Below, one piece after another: positions 1 through 12,066 of a DNA stretch of 64,000 bases (the first letter of the stretch is position 1; every line of letters begins with the position of its first letter). The notes below the pieces were generated by a model, which searched no databases, was not told where the DNA came from, and worked only from the letters and a program-made list of their open reading frames with translations. Location: positions 186,001 through 250,000 of the forward strand of contig NW_017265150.1 in NCBI RefSeq assembly GCF_001638985.1. Reading direction: 5' to 3'. Source of the DNA: Phycomyces blakesleeanus NRRL 1555(-). Its lineage: Eukaryota > Mucoromycota > Mucoromycetes > Mucorales > Phycomycetaceae. A program made the position numbers and the translations under genes.

Positions 1-1495
1 TGAAAAAACTGGCACACATTCTTTTACACAAAGCAAGAAAATTTTATATATTTAACAACCCTATCTAGTAGATGGTAACCTTGATTATCTTTCATATACA
101 TGAATTGACTGTTAATCTTTATATTAAATGTCCAAACTCATTGTGTATATATGATCGTTGTTTTTCTTTAAAGAAAAAATGAAATTGAGTGGATATAATT
201 TTAAAAAAAAATAATCTTAAATTGTGCAAATAATTCATGGGAAAAGTGTAAGCTTAAATTAACTTGAAAGGAGAAATAGCCATTTAATGATGTCTTATTT
301 GCTACCCATGAATAACAAAAAACATTAGTATTTTTATTCAGATTGTTTCCTGCATATTAAGGACAAACTCTGTATATTTATTGCTCAAACGTCAGAATGA
401 TTTTTGTTTTATGAAATTTCCACAGTATGTGTCGGATTATCAATATTTAAAGTATATCTTTAACAGATACAGCAGTAATAGTATTTCTACAATTCAACAC
501 CTACTCTATTATATATAGTACTTTATGTAGGAATGCAATTCATCTTTAGTAAACATAATAGCTTTTCCTAGCCAAATATTTATCTGGAGAAGTGGGAAGC
601 CGTATCAAGAGTTTATGAGTAATTTGTGGAAATATAGTAGATAACAATTTTTGTGTATGTGCGTCTTTTGAAAACGCTCTCCCATCCTATGAAATCCTTG
701 CATGAATTCAAAGGATACACCGACTTTTCACAGTCCGGTTTTTTGAGGTGTGGTTATCAACCTTAACGCTTTTCAAGTATTAATTTAGCAAGCAACGCAA
801 GATGCTTACAAATACAAGTGCTTGATATTGTAAAGAATACGTAAGGGTGTTACAAATACTAAACGATTGATATGTAAATGGATTTATCAAAAAAAAATCT
901 AATTTTATACCTTAAACTATAGATTAATGATTGGTCCAAGATTTGACTATATATAACGTTTATTGACAATTCATATACGTATATATATAAAGTATTTAGT
1001 ACCAAATCCATTGAATCACATATTACACATACGCATGTACATGTACAACAGCCCACACTGGATTCTTACCAATAAATTAAGGGCGCGAATTCTGTAGCAA
1101 TACCCGTGTCATTTTAAAGTTTAGGGTCCAAGTAGATTACATATATTGTAACTTTGTCTTGAATATGTGTCTTTAATATTATAATTATAATAACAAGAAG
1201 AGTACGTCAATCAATTGAACGTCCTTTAGTCGGCCGATCGTTTAGTTAATTATATACGATACATATATACGATCCTGAGGATATTTGTGTGTATTGCTTG
1301 ATATTCTTTGAAAGTATAGTTATTATTATTATTATTATTATTTTTATATATACATAGTGAAGAGAAAGGAACAAAAGAAAAGGTACCGTACATACATATG
1401 TTCTAGTTATTACTACAGTGTTCAGAATATTATATTGTAAAAATTAAAAATTGGTTTAGTGATATAAGATAAAAAGAAAGGATAGTTATAGAATA
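1..1495. other. Non-coding stretch downstream of ERG6
   Basis: No gene could be supported here on either strand. The sequence is very AT-rich with short stop-ridden frames. It contains a small (TTA)n microsatellite around 1318-1342. The part next to 1496 must hold the 3' UTR and polyadenylation region of the minus-strand ERG6 gene. Confidence 0.6.
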
Positions 1496-2902
1496 TTATG
1501 AAGATGCGTCAAGTGGTTTCTCAACAAGGAAAAAGTACATTGGTGTAAAGATGCCCATCTCTCCGCCTGCCACAAGTGTATCTGCAGCGGAATTGAGTAG
1601 CTGAGATGTCTCTAATACACCAGGGGGGACAAGATTGAATTTACTGAGGCCGGTAAGTAGTGTGTTAGTGTAAAAGCGTCCATAGGGGGACCGAAGAATA
1701 CCACGAAGCCCCTCTGGCTTTTTTAAGGTGTTGTACCATGGTTCAGTTGCTGCATCCAAAATAGCCGCATCCCCTTCTTCAATGACCTTGAACCCAACAG
1801 ATTTTGCTGCTGCAAGGCATGCTTCAGTGGTGTAGAGTTTGGAAATTGAGTTTCCTTGTTCAATGCCGTGAATAATCTTCTTCTCGTTGATGTTGTTTTC
1901 GTCATAAGATGGAGTAGTACACCATTCATAGCATGCATATCGTCCTCCAGGCTTCAGTGTGCGATAAATCTCTCCGTATACCATCTCGAGCTTCGGGGCA
2001 TGTACAGTAGCCTCAACAGAGAATACAGAGTCAAATGTGTGATCCTCAACGGGCATATTGGTAAAGTCTCCTTTAATGAAGTCGGTGTATGCAGATAAGC
2101 CATACTTTTCGGAGTAAGCACGGCAACGTTCAATCTGATAAGCGTTGTTGTTGATGCCAGTAACATGAGCATATCCAGATGATTTGACAACCTCACGTAA
2201 AGGACCGCCTAGATAAACCCCCAATAATGTCTTAGTAACTGTCGCTTCATTTACCTCATTTTATAAGTATATATATAAAAAGCTTACCAACACCACAGCC
2301 AACATCCTAAATATAATTACACAAAGTAGATAAGCAAAAAAACGTCTTCTTTTTACATGCTCAGTACCACAAGCTTACCAATACTTTCATTCCCTTCTTC
2401 AATCCGAGTTTCAGAGCCAAGAAGCTTTCATGGCGCTTAATATTTTCTTCGAATGTGTCACCTATTGATGTAGTCCCGTTAGCACACACAATATATACAT
2501 TTTTGGTTTGAAGTACACTACACATTATACACTTACCCTTGTACAGCTTTGCAAAATGGAAAGATTGTCCCCAACCTAACTCAAGGGTTAGAAATTCTCT
2601 TTCATTTTTCCTACTTGCATGTTTGACTACATACCATATTCATAGAAATCTGTTACCAAGTCATAGAATGAGTTTGTCATTGTCTGAGCATGTTCACGAC
2701 GGCTTTCTACATCCTTCTCATTGTTCTTTAGGTTGTTTTGGTCTTTCCAGTTCTGGTAATAGGTATCCGCAGCTTTTCCGTTTAGAGATGAATTCTTCTG
2801 GGTCACTTTTTGGAAGAAGCCACTTTCGTCAAGAATAAGCTTGCCGTGAAGCTTACGCATCAACTCAATTTCCTCGGTATTGGTGTTTTTTGCCAAGGAC
2901 AT
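1496..2902 (-). CDS. ERG6: Sterol 24-C-methyltransferase (Erg6)
   Basis: This enzyme moves a methyl group from S-adenosylmethionine to C24 of zymosterol-type sterols in ergosterol synthesis, at the ER or lipid droplets. The model has five exons: 2902-2635, 2575-2537, 2461-2379, 2306-2288 and 2208-1496. It gives 373 residues, close to the usual fungal length of about 380. An aromatic sterol-binding stretch, FYEYGWGQSFHF, spans the exon 1/2 junction near residues 86-97. The SAM-binding motif I, DVGCGVGGP, begins at about residue 131 and is encoded mostly by the 19-nt exon 4. Further on, FDSVFSVEATVHAP and LKPGGRYACYEW are typical of the family. The start at 2902 is the first ATG in the exon and matches the family N-terminus. 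All introns have GT-AG ends. It stands alone; the nearest neighbour is KGD4, 3.5 kb away on the same strand. Confidence 0.95.
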
Positions 2903-5900
2903 GTTGAAGAAGAATATTTTTGAAGAGAAGAGACGAAATGATTTGTAATATTCTAGGCCATTTAAATAGGCCTCTCAATGTAAATCTTTTTTTTCTCTTT
3001 CCGGCTATGTTTCTACTTTCAATTTTTTGAGTGAGATCATCCGGGCTGCAGATTTCATTTTATGAGTATTTCCAAAACTGGTCTATATTACGGATATCGG
3101 TTATCTTTATTCCATGAATTTTCGGGATATGGTGTGGTATATACAGCGTGCTCTATGCTTTTCTTCAAAGTTTTAAGCTTTAAGCTTTATACTCAAGATA
3201 AACATATTCAAGAACAATACGTCTTAATTTTGAATTTATTTATTCTTCTGACATAAAGATTCATATAAGCTTCACTGGTTTTATTTTATCCCAATTACTT
3301 TGCTGGGTTAACTAAACTTACAAAGTGAGCTTTCGAGTGTAGTGTTTAGTTGACCGACTCTTCTGTCTTATATGACAAGCCATGGTATCCGGTATTTTAA
3401 TTATATATTTGTCAATCCACAAAGATCGGTATTATTTTTCCGTGGTCGAACCAGCAAAAGTCTCCGCGCAATTTTGGTTTAGAACAACAATCCAAAAGCC
3501 TATGTTGTTCAAGCCAATTGATACTGCAATAGCCGAGAAGACTCTTGTTATATATGTATCGATGGTATTAAATGTTTGAATGTTAATCTATTGTCCATAA
3601 ATGACGATTGTATGTCAAGATTTATCCGCTGTAATGGACCTAGCCTTGAAAAAATAATGCATATCTGCATGTGAATCTGGATAAATTGTTGTAAGCGACT
3701 GTTTATTTGATCGTCTTTGCCCGCATACCCGGATCCAAGTACAGTGTGAATGTTATTTTGAAATTTAAATAATAGACAATGGATCACGACAGCTAAAATA
3801 AAATAAAATAAAATAAAATGTATTTCTAATCAGATTAAGATCTAGAAAACCAAGAAACATAATAATAATATACAATAAGTAGCATATACAGGCAGCGGTT
3901 TTTCTATAAGAAATTGACTGCACAGTTTGACTGATTTGTATGAAACAGGGAGACAAAGAAGCAGAGAAAGATAAAGTATAAAATATGAATTATAAAGGAT
4001 AAAAGAGATTGAGAAGTTTCTTTTTTTCTTAGTAAGATGTGTACCTGAAGATCACTAATAAAAACCATTTCCTTTATATCATTTATTTAATCACTATAGA
4101 AACAAAACAAAAATAATAAGAACAGAGCGTAAAATATTTAAAGCTTATGACAACCAGGGTATTGCCGCATTCCGAACGGAAAATGGTAAATGCAATTATA
4201 TCGGAACTTTTTGACAATTTTGTAAAGGCGATAGATGCAACATATAGCTTCTTTGAAGGAATATCAAACAAAGTATAGCTTGGCATTAGAAGAAGTGTAA
4301 GGAGCAGCTCTTGGTGTCACACATAAGTCTTCTTTTATTTAAATTATTATTGTATATTTTTTTACAAGCTACACAATTACTTATTTCAGTTCATGTGTGT
4401 CTACTTTTTATTGAATTTTGAAAGTCTACAGTTAATTTATATACTATATTATAAACCAATTTTTTCTTTGGTCACAAAAATAAAGTCCAAAGCGTAACCT
4501 CTTAGAAAAATACGGTAAATGGTTTACTGAATGGCTTACATTCAACATTTGCGCATTCTGCTTCTTACAAAGACAGAATGTTCAATAAAAGAAGCTTTAA
4601 AGAGAACATCTTTCTTATAATCAACCATATTATGGGTCGAAGTTTAAAAAGTCAATAAAGTCAATACTAGCGGATTCACAAGAAAGTGTACCAAATATAA
4701 AGAGGAGCAATTTTGTCGGTGTGAAGATATTGATATTAAGATATCCATTTGGTACTAATTTAAAATATTCACAAAACATTTGGTTTTTCTTTATTGCTAA
4801 GTGCGTACACTTGAACAATTGATTGCTGATAGAAAATGTGCGCTTTAAAACGTAAGTTTAGCACTGTGATACAATTACATGGTTGTTTGACATAAAATTA
4901 AGCACGCAGAATATCTAAATTTGCATAGTTTTAAAATACAGGGCTTGAGTTTTTTGTATTGTCTCCTACGAATATATGGTTATTCAGTCTTTTGGTTATA
5001 TTTTTAGAGTATCAGTTTCTATAAATAATGCCAGCATTGACTACCATATTAATGTACAATTGATCAGACTCTTGTAAGTCCCCCCAAAAAAACTGTCTAT
5101 AAATAAGAGACCTTTTATTTGACTTTTTATTTCTCTTTTTCTTCTTTGTCTTATATTCCTTTTCTAGGAAATTTCTGAATGGAATCTACTGAGAAAGTCA
5201 AACTGCTCTACGTGAAAGTATGCAATAAGTCATCATGATAAATAAGAGAGTCCATTTTGATATTAATATTATTATTGGCTCGTATAATCTAGTTATTATT
5301 CTGTTAGCTTGTTGGAGACCTAGTATATTACCATTTATATATAATTTAAGAGCTTCGTTAATTGAGTAATAGGCTTAAACTTCTAGATACGATATTTCAT
5401 CACTGTAATATTCTAAATCAGCTTTGCAAATCCTGCTTATCAGCTACATAAAGGCTTACTTGAATTAATAGAGAAGAAATTAATATTTTCTGAATTCCTT
5501 TAGGTAGTTGAAAAATATCTGTATAATCCTATTTTCTCAAGAAAAAAACAATAGGGACTATTTAAATAATTGTAGTTTGGCTCCAAGTGTTTTTAAAGTA
5601 TCTTTACATTTACATTTATTATATAAATTGAATTAGACGCTATATTTATTTAATGGATAATAATGATATACTAGAAAGCTTGTCTATAGTGGAAGGTGTG
5701 ACTTATATTCTCACGTAAGTATGTATAATGTACCATTATCATAATGCTCTTTCATAATACAAGTTGGGTGCTCCTTCTGTTTTATTTTGGAATTATGTTG
5801 AAAAATGGTTTATTTGGATCGAGTCCTGTAGCCTACTCTGAGCTTATATTTGTGGATGCTTGTGTACCTTCTTGCCTCAGTGTCACTAAATACTAAAAAA

Positions 5901-6376
5901 AAATGAATTCTATATTACAAATACTAACGAAGTAGATATGCCCTTTTGTTTTCTTTGTGTTATATATTACAACATACTCTTTGGCAGAAGGGGAAGAAAG
6001 CCTTAAAATACACGTTTTCACATAATTATAATTGATTCCCTTAAAATAATAAAGTCTACATAATATAGATATATTCTGTCTAGGGAAATATTTGTATATT
6101 TCTTCCTGTCTACATTACCCCACATACACTTTGCATTTTTGTTCTTAAGAAAAACCCAAAATCTGATAAATGAAAAATGGCAATTATATACTTTCATGTA
6201 TGACACCATTATATATATATATCTCCAATTATTTCTTTAGTTCCGATATAGTTGTTTGATTGCGTAAGAGTGGACTATGTTGAAATTGAATGCGACATTT
6301 TGACTGATTAGATCACACATGTAGTTCGATGAAGTTGTTATATAATGAGGTTTAATTGGTGAAGACTTCACTAGCT
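2903..6376. other. Intergenic, no gene seen
   Basis: About 3.5 kb of AT-rich sequence between ERG6 and KGD4. It should contain the ERG6 promoter just above 2902 and the KGD4 3' UTR below 6377. Open frames of 60-80 codons occur on both strands but have no recognisable motif, no exon-like neighbours and compositions typical of random AT-rich DNA. A short (AAAAT)n run lies near 3795-3820. Confidence 0.6.
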
Positions 6377-6810
6377 CTAGAATGAGTAAGTAGCTCCTCC
6401 GCTCTGTTTATTCAATAGTATATAAATAAAAGGTTGATCTATTAGTTAATGATTACATACACATTTTGTTGTACATACCTCAATAGCCTCCATTTCAAGT
6501 TCGGTGATGGGTGCACGGCGGTATCTTGCAGGCATATCGCCTGTGGTAAAGGTTGTGGGTGCAGCAGGTGCAGCAGTCTTAGCAACAACCTCGGAAGCCT
6601 TGGCGACGTGCTTCTCGAGATTAGAAGGAGTCATGACATGAGGGCCGGTGTGGTGTGGTGCATCTGTCCTTACACATCAGTACTTTATATCTTATAGGAG
6701 CAACAGTTAATATGCAAGAAAAAAGAATTACCCTTCCACAGGGCAGCTCTGGAACCAACGAAACGAATCAAAGGTGTATGGACGGCGCGCAAGGTCAATG
6801 AAGGCTGCAT
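6377..6810 (-). CDS. KGD4: Kgd4/MRPS36-like subunit of 2-oxoglutarate dehydrogenase
   Basis: This small mitochondrial protein belongs to the Kgd4 (yeast YMR31) / MRPS36 family, which tethers the E3 subunit to the 2-oxoglutarate dehydrogenase complex. Three exons, 6810-6732, 6663-6479 and 6403-6377, give 96 residues. The N-terminal part contains HTPLIRFVGSR, the family's conserved TPLIRF segment. The C-terminal part has MPARYRR followed by ELEMEAIESGG, the conserved E3-binding tail. The last exon is only 27 nt and supplies SGGATYSF and the stop. An Ala/Thr-rich linker joins the two conserved ends, as in other fungi. The acceptor at 6664 was chosen because it is the one that keeps frame with the second exon. 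Recognition rests on the two terminal motifs, not on an alignment. Confidence 0.85.
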
Positions 6811-7312
6811 TTCTAAACTTTTTGTGTTTATCTCGTTTGGGAAGAGGTTAAGAAAAGCCGGGGGTTGACCCAGTCAGTAAGAGTTCAAGAGTGTGACCGG
6901 TGATTGGTCCATATGAAATGAATGGCTAAATTTCTGCAAATAAAGATTTTGAACATGTCTGCAAAAATAATAATCACACAGTACAGGCACACAAGAACTC
7001 AGTGATAATATCTAAAGTCATCATATATCACTCTTTTTTTAACAATAATACACGGTATATTTGATTACTTTGAAGAAAAAATTGAGGTTTTTTATTTCTT
7101 TAATATCCAGTCTTTTACAAACTGCACAATTCTACAAGCTTAAATATGTAATACATATATAAACAGTCTATTAATAAGTAGAATCAGAATATATCAGACA
7201 ATATTACATATTTGCCAAGAATAATAGCATATATTTTTCTCTTGAGTCAATGGTCAAGCATTGTCGAAGATTTTAAATTCGCTGTCAATGTTCTCTATTT
7301 TTTATATATATT
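6811..7312. other. Intergenic upstream of KGD4
   Basis: This holds the presumed KGD4 promoter. Above about 6880 the sequence is AT-rich and featureless up to the start of the dispersed repeat at about 7313. No gene is visible. Confidence 0.5.
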
Positions 7313-8340
7313 AGGTAGACTAGTTGTCTCCTTTGGGACAGTTTAAGAAGCAATAAGCATACTATTATAAAAAAGAAAAGGCCGTTCGTCCATGTTTATT
7401 TAAATATTTGGTGCTAAGACAAAAGCAATCGTAGCTCATACAAAAATTGAAAACCTTGGTTCAAATAAAATAGCGATATTTGAACTTGTTGTTTAGTTTC
7501 ATTATTTCTTATTTCATACATTGTATACTCATCTTCTATCATTTATGACAATACTTCTTCCTAAAGTTTCTTATGTGCTTCTTATACTGTTATTAATTTT
7601 AAGTATTCACTACCCATTTGCACTACCTGTTCGTCTAAATTTATGAAAGCCTTTCTAATTTCTATAGTTGGCTCGATAGCCAGAGGTTTTCTTGTGTAAA
7701 TTCAATTGCTATATGGTGCGTCTTTTTATCCCTAACTTTACTTACTTTTTTACTGTTTGCTTCAATTGGGCACACAATTACCATCGTATATAGTCTATGG
7801 ATAATAATACGTATACGATCATTAAAAGAATGTTTTTGATAGCATTGAATTATTTAAAATCTCTGGTGTCTTTGAAGTGTCCAAAGCTCTTAGAGCCATT
7901 AGGGCCGTAACAACCCTTAAAGCCTCTAGAACCTTACAAGGCTTTAAAGTCTTTAAATTTCCAAGTTGTCAGATAATACCATTAGATTCTTCTCAAATAA
8001 AGAATATATTTTAGTCAGTGAACTACTTTCTTGATACCTTTCAAAAAGTCATCAAGTAATCTCTTTTAAATATCAAGCTAGCTTAAAAAATATTCTTGTC
8101 ACTTTGCTTGTCTCTCTTGTTCTCATCTCAATTGAGAACACAATTATCATCGTATATAGTATGTGCGAGATTCAAAGATTCCCTTCACAGCTAATCACTT
8201 ACTTGTTCTCCTTGCTATCTCAATTGGAAACACAATTACATTGTGAGCTATCTGTGCAAGAGTAATTCATGAACTTGCTTTAAAAATATAGAGACCAAAT
8301 GTAAGTTATTCACAGAGATATCTCTCTTTCTTTTTAATAT
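7313..8340 (+). repeat. Dispersed ~1-kb repeat, copy A
   Basis: About 1,028 bp that matches, in reverse complement, 46310-47276 over essentially its whole length, with scattered substitutions and small indels. The match starts near GGTAGAC at 7314 and ends near the TCTCTCTTTCTTT run at about 8320-8335. It has no usable open frame and no clear terminal inverted repeats or target duplication, so it may be a non-autonomous or decayed mobile element. Inside it, a unit with TCAATTG, ACACAATTA and CATCGTATATAG occurs at 7762 and 8127, and a partial version at 8219. The two elements must share ancestry because the similarity is continuous and collinear for about 1 kb. Confidence 0.85.
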
Positions 8341-10613
8341 GTAAGATGACGGTGATAATGATTTAACAGAATTTAATGTGCCCCACAAATAAAAGGTGGG
8401 GTGTTGATTTTCTTTATTAACAAACCTCGTTAAATGAACCTTTAATGGTTAGAGTATTCCGTACATGAATCCATATAGAGCTTAAATTTTACTAGTAATA
8501 AATGATTATGAATAAATAGTTTAGTATACACATGACGTATACTGCATTATAGGACTATATATGCAACAGGTTGACCCAACACTAAGGAAAGGAAAATAAG
8601 CATTTTTGATGGTTATTCAAAAAGTATTCTCAAAGTTAATTTCCTTAGTGTTCATAGTTAATATCATGAGAAAAAACGAGCTCCCAGCCCTTGTCCCACA
8701 TAGTTAATCTTAGACATCAAATTAAACTTGTCATAGTCTTCAAATATGATATTACAATTAGTATTTATTTTTCTGTTATCCTTATTCGTATAAACTATTC
8801 TATACGGACCGATTTAAACTGTGTGGACTTTATGACTTTGTTAAAGTTTGATATTCGTTGATGGAAGCAAAATCTTCCTGTCTTAAACTTACAAAATACC
8901 TTTCATGTATCCTAAAGTGATTACACAGCTACTGCAAGATTCATATATGTTATTCAGACTGAAAGTAAGTAGAGAAAAAGTCAGATGAGTTTAAGACAGG
9001 GACCAAGTCCTAAAATATTGCTGGAGACAAGGAGAGTGTATTTTGTTCAATCTGGTTATTGCCATATATCTCCAAAATGTCATTATAATAAGCTATTACA
9101 TTTTTTAGATAATGTAATAAATTGCTTTTATTATATTCTATATTGCGTTTTAATTAAAGAGTGTGTTGTATCAATTGAAAAGAGAAAAAGACTTGGTAAT
9201 AGAAGAATATTATGAAAAAAGGGGACAAGAGTGGGATATTAAAAACGTGTCTTCATTTTTGAACTACAATAGTAAATGAATGAAAAAAAGATGCTCTTTA
9301 ACTACAATACTATCCCAGAGCTACCCTTAAAAACCTAAGAAAAAAGCTTTCAAACATCTTCGAAAGCTTCTCCTTTTTAATATAGCGTTAAACAATGGAC
9401 TACAACGCCCCATTTTAAGGCAGGACCCTGTATTTATTACCCAAAAGTTGTTAGGAACCTTCGGATATTTGTTTCTAATTTTCGTGCTTCCATTAATATA
9501 CATATAATATTTTTATCTCTAAAATACTGCCATCAATTATAAAGTTCGCCTGACTCTGTCACTTGGTATTGGAGAAAACCATAATAAAATTCAGGGCTCT
9601 TTGGGAAAACATCTTTTTGAAAAGATAATATGTGTTTATTTGTATTTTATTCTCCCCAACATTTTGTTTCAAACATGAAAACAAAACAAAACAAAATGGC
9701 CAGTAACCCCTATTGAAATTTTGCATTTACTTGTATTGTCATATCATATACAGCTATAGTTTAATACAATTTATTTTCACAGTGAAGGCATGTGTTGTTT
9801 ACGTATCATTTGACTTGGTATTAGGGAAAAAAGTGATATTATCCCAAGGTAATTTAGCAAACATGAGATGTACTTAATAATCAAGTTTATCTTTTATAAG
9901 AATACAAATACTTTACAGGGATCCCGGAATAATATGAAACGAAATTGTATTTATGATAGATATGTTTCCAAGTCTAAATCGAACACAAGCGCAGGGTACT
10001 TGAGATCCCTGCTCAAACAAAACCATTGTTTTCTACAATACAAGCGTAAGTACTAGGAACTGCGTGAACTATTTTCTACTTTTAAGAAAGAATCAGTCTA
10101 AAGAATTAATGTTTTATTTTTCAGAGAAAAAAAATTATGAAAATCACCAGAAAAGTGGTCATTAAACGGTGGTTGATAAATCAAGGCAAATCAAATGCTA
10201 GCCAAGATACTGTAGCATTAAATAGCTTTTTTTTTTGAAAGAATGTAACTTTATCAATTGATCGTTAGGATACTTATTTCAACTACATCTCCCTTAATAT
10301 AAACCACACCAGGAGAGCTTTATCTCAAGGATTAGGTAAGCAGGAGATTTCCTTATTTATTTTTATAAAGAAAATACATCTCCTGTACATACATACATAC
10401 ATACATACATACAGATATACCCATACTAAAGGTTGGAATATATCAAAGCCGACCTTTTGAAATGTGTAAAAGCATGTCAAATCCAAGAGATCAAAAGAGT
10501 CGAGTCAACCATGTGGTACGAGATAGGTGAGAGCCATTGGTTGTACGTCACTACGCTGTCACAGGATACTATATGTTTTTTTTACTGGTCTTTGGGCACT
10601 CCACAAACGAACA
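8341..10613. other. Intergenic with short inverted repeats
   Basis: No gene could be supported. The stretch contains two 13-bp perfect inverted repeats (8578-8590 with 8640-8652, and about 8878-8890 with 8985-8997) and an (ACAT)n microsatellite at about 10387-10412. Frames of 62-86 codons near 8985, 9868 and 10433 have no recognisable motif. The 3' end of the stretch should contain the promoter of the plus-strand gene at 10614. Confidence 0.5.
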
Positions 10614-12066
10614 ATGCCGGTCCAAAAAAGGAATATACAGCCTTTTTATTCTTCCGCGTTCTCAAGTCAACTTCTTCCCGCTTCTGGTCCTGAAAAGATA
10701 ACTGTGGGTTTTTTTTATCAACCAGAGTTGGTGGCTTATTGATACCTTTCTTACTAGTCATTCTCTCAATTCTCTCCTCTAGCTCTGAAGACGTCGTTTG
10801 TGTTGACCATTACTGTGGCTGTTGGTTTTCATGCATTCATAAATGAATCCGGAGAAGACTGGTCAGGTAAGTCTCCATTAACCGCATCCGCTGACATTCA
10901 TCATTCTTTCGCTCAGCTATCGTTGGGTTACCCTGAATCGTCACACAGTACCCCGCCATGTATACAATTTACAAAAGGTAGATCAACTTTAAGGATAACT
11001 TGATATTGAAGGAAGATAGTAGAAACCCCAAAAAGGGATACAAATGGTTATCCTCATATTACATTGTGTTCCGTCGGAGAATACGGCCGTCAAGTACATG
11101 GAGCCCAACCCTCAAGAGCTTACTTTGGAAAGCAAAGAGTAAGTGCTGCAAAGGTCAATTGAAATCCAAATCAAGCTATATCATACATTTGCAACAACAT
11201 AGCCCACTGGATCACAATCAACACCACTTCGAACAATTCGAGAGAAGAATACCAAAGCAGATCCACAAGATCGACTTGATTTCCTCCGAGATATGCAAAA
11301 AACCAGGGACGACATGAAGCAATTTCGCAATGAAATGAACGGCCTGGCAAAAGAAATAGACAGTATGACCTTTGATATTGTGAGTCTTTTGTTGAATTTG
11401 GACAAAATTTCTGACCGAGTCATCCTTAGAACCGATCCAATAATAGAATTTGTAAGGAAGCATTGGCCTTGGTATTTTTTTGTTAATAGAAATAGTGTAG
11501 GTCTATTTAATTAATATTTGTTGATTATATTTCCAGTAGAAATTGAGCAGGATCTGACAGCAACGCAGGAAGTGAATGTCAACTTGCAGATCCTTTTAGA
11601 AAATGCTTTGGAATCCCAAAAAGAGGAAGATGTGCATGCAACACAGGCCATAAAATCGATGTATTCTGATCTTGCTACGGTAAGGAAAGTGAAGTATTGA
11701 GATAGCTTGTGTGTGTTTATGATTATGGTTTAGGTGGCCTATGAAAATAACCAGCTTCGAGGAAGACTGAGTTTAATAGAGAAGGGTCAGAAGAAACATA
11801 AGGGTAGTATATACGATGTCGAAGAGCGGATAAAAGAATACACAAGTATGTTAGGTCAGGCACAGGACACAATTCACATGTTACAAGAGCCACGTTCAAG
11901 AATGCGATTAGATGAAAGCCTACTTCATATGCCTCTAGACGCTTTCAACTCGCGTAGGACAAGTGAGACTCTTTCCTGGCCAGAAAGCACTGGATCGTCT
12001 CTACAGAAGGAATCCGAATCCACCTTTAGTCGTCCCCACATCAATACCGACTCTAAACTTCTTTAG
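10614..12066 (+). CDS. Unrecognised coiled-coil protein with an N-terminal membrane segment
   Basis: I do not recognise this protein. The consistent model has seven exons: 10614-10707, 10783-10866, 10949-10977, 11016-11138, 11203-11451, 11551-11679 and 11734-12066, totalling 346 residues. The last three exons are the best supported, by length, clean GT-AG sites and a continuous heptad-rich helix. The second exon carries a hydrophobic stretch (TSFVLTITVAVGFHAFI) that could be a transmembrane or signal-anchor segment. Residues from about 115 to 290 are charged and helical, rich in E, K, Q and L, and read as coiled coil. The C-terminal 50 residues are Ser/Thr-rich and probably disordered. The first two junctions are weak: the donor at 10708 is a poor GTTTTT site, and the start could instead be the in-frame ATG at 10527. 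A membrane-anchored tether or scaffold is one possibility, but this is inference. Confidence 0.6.
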
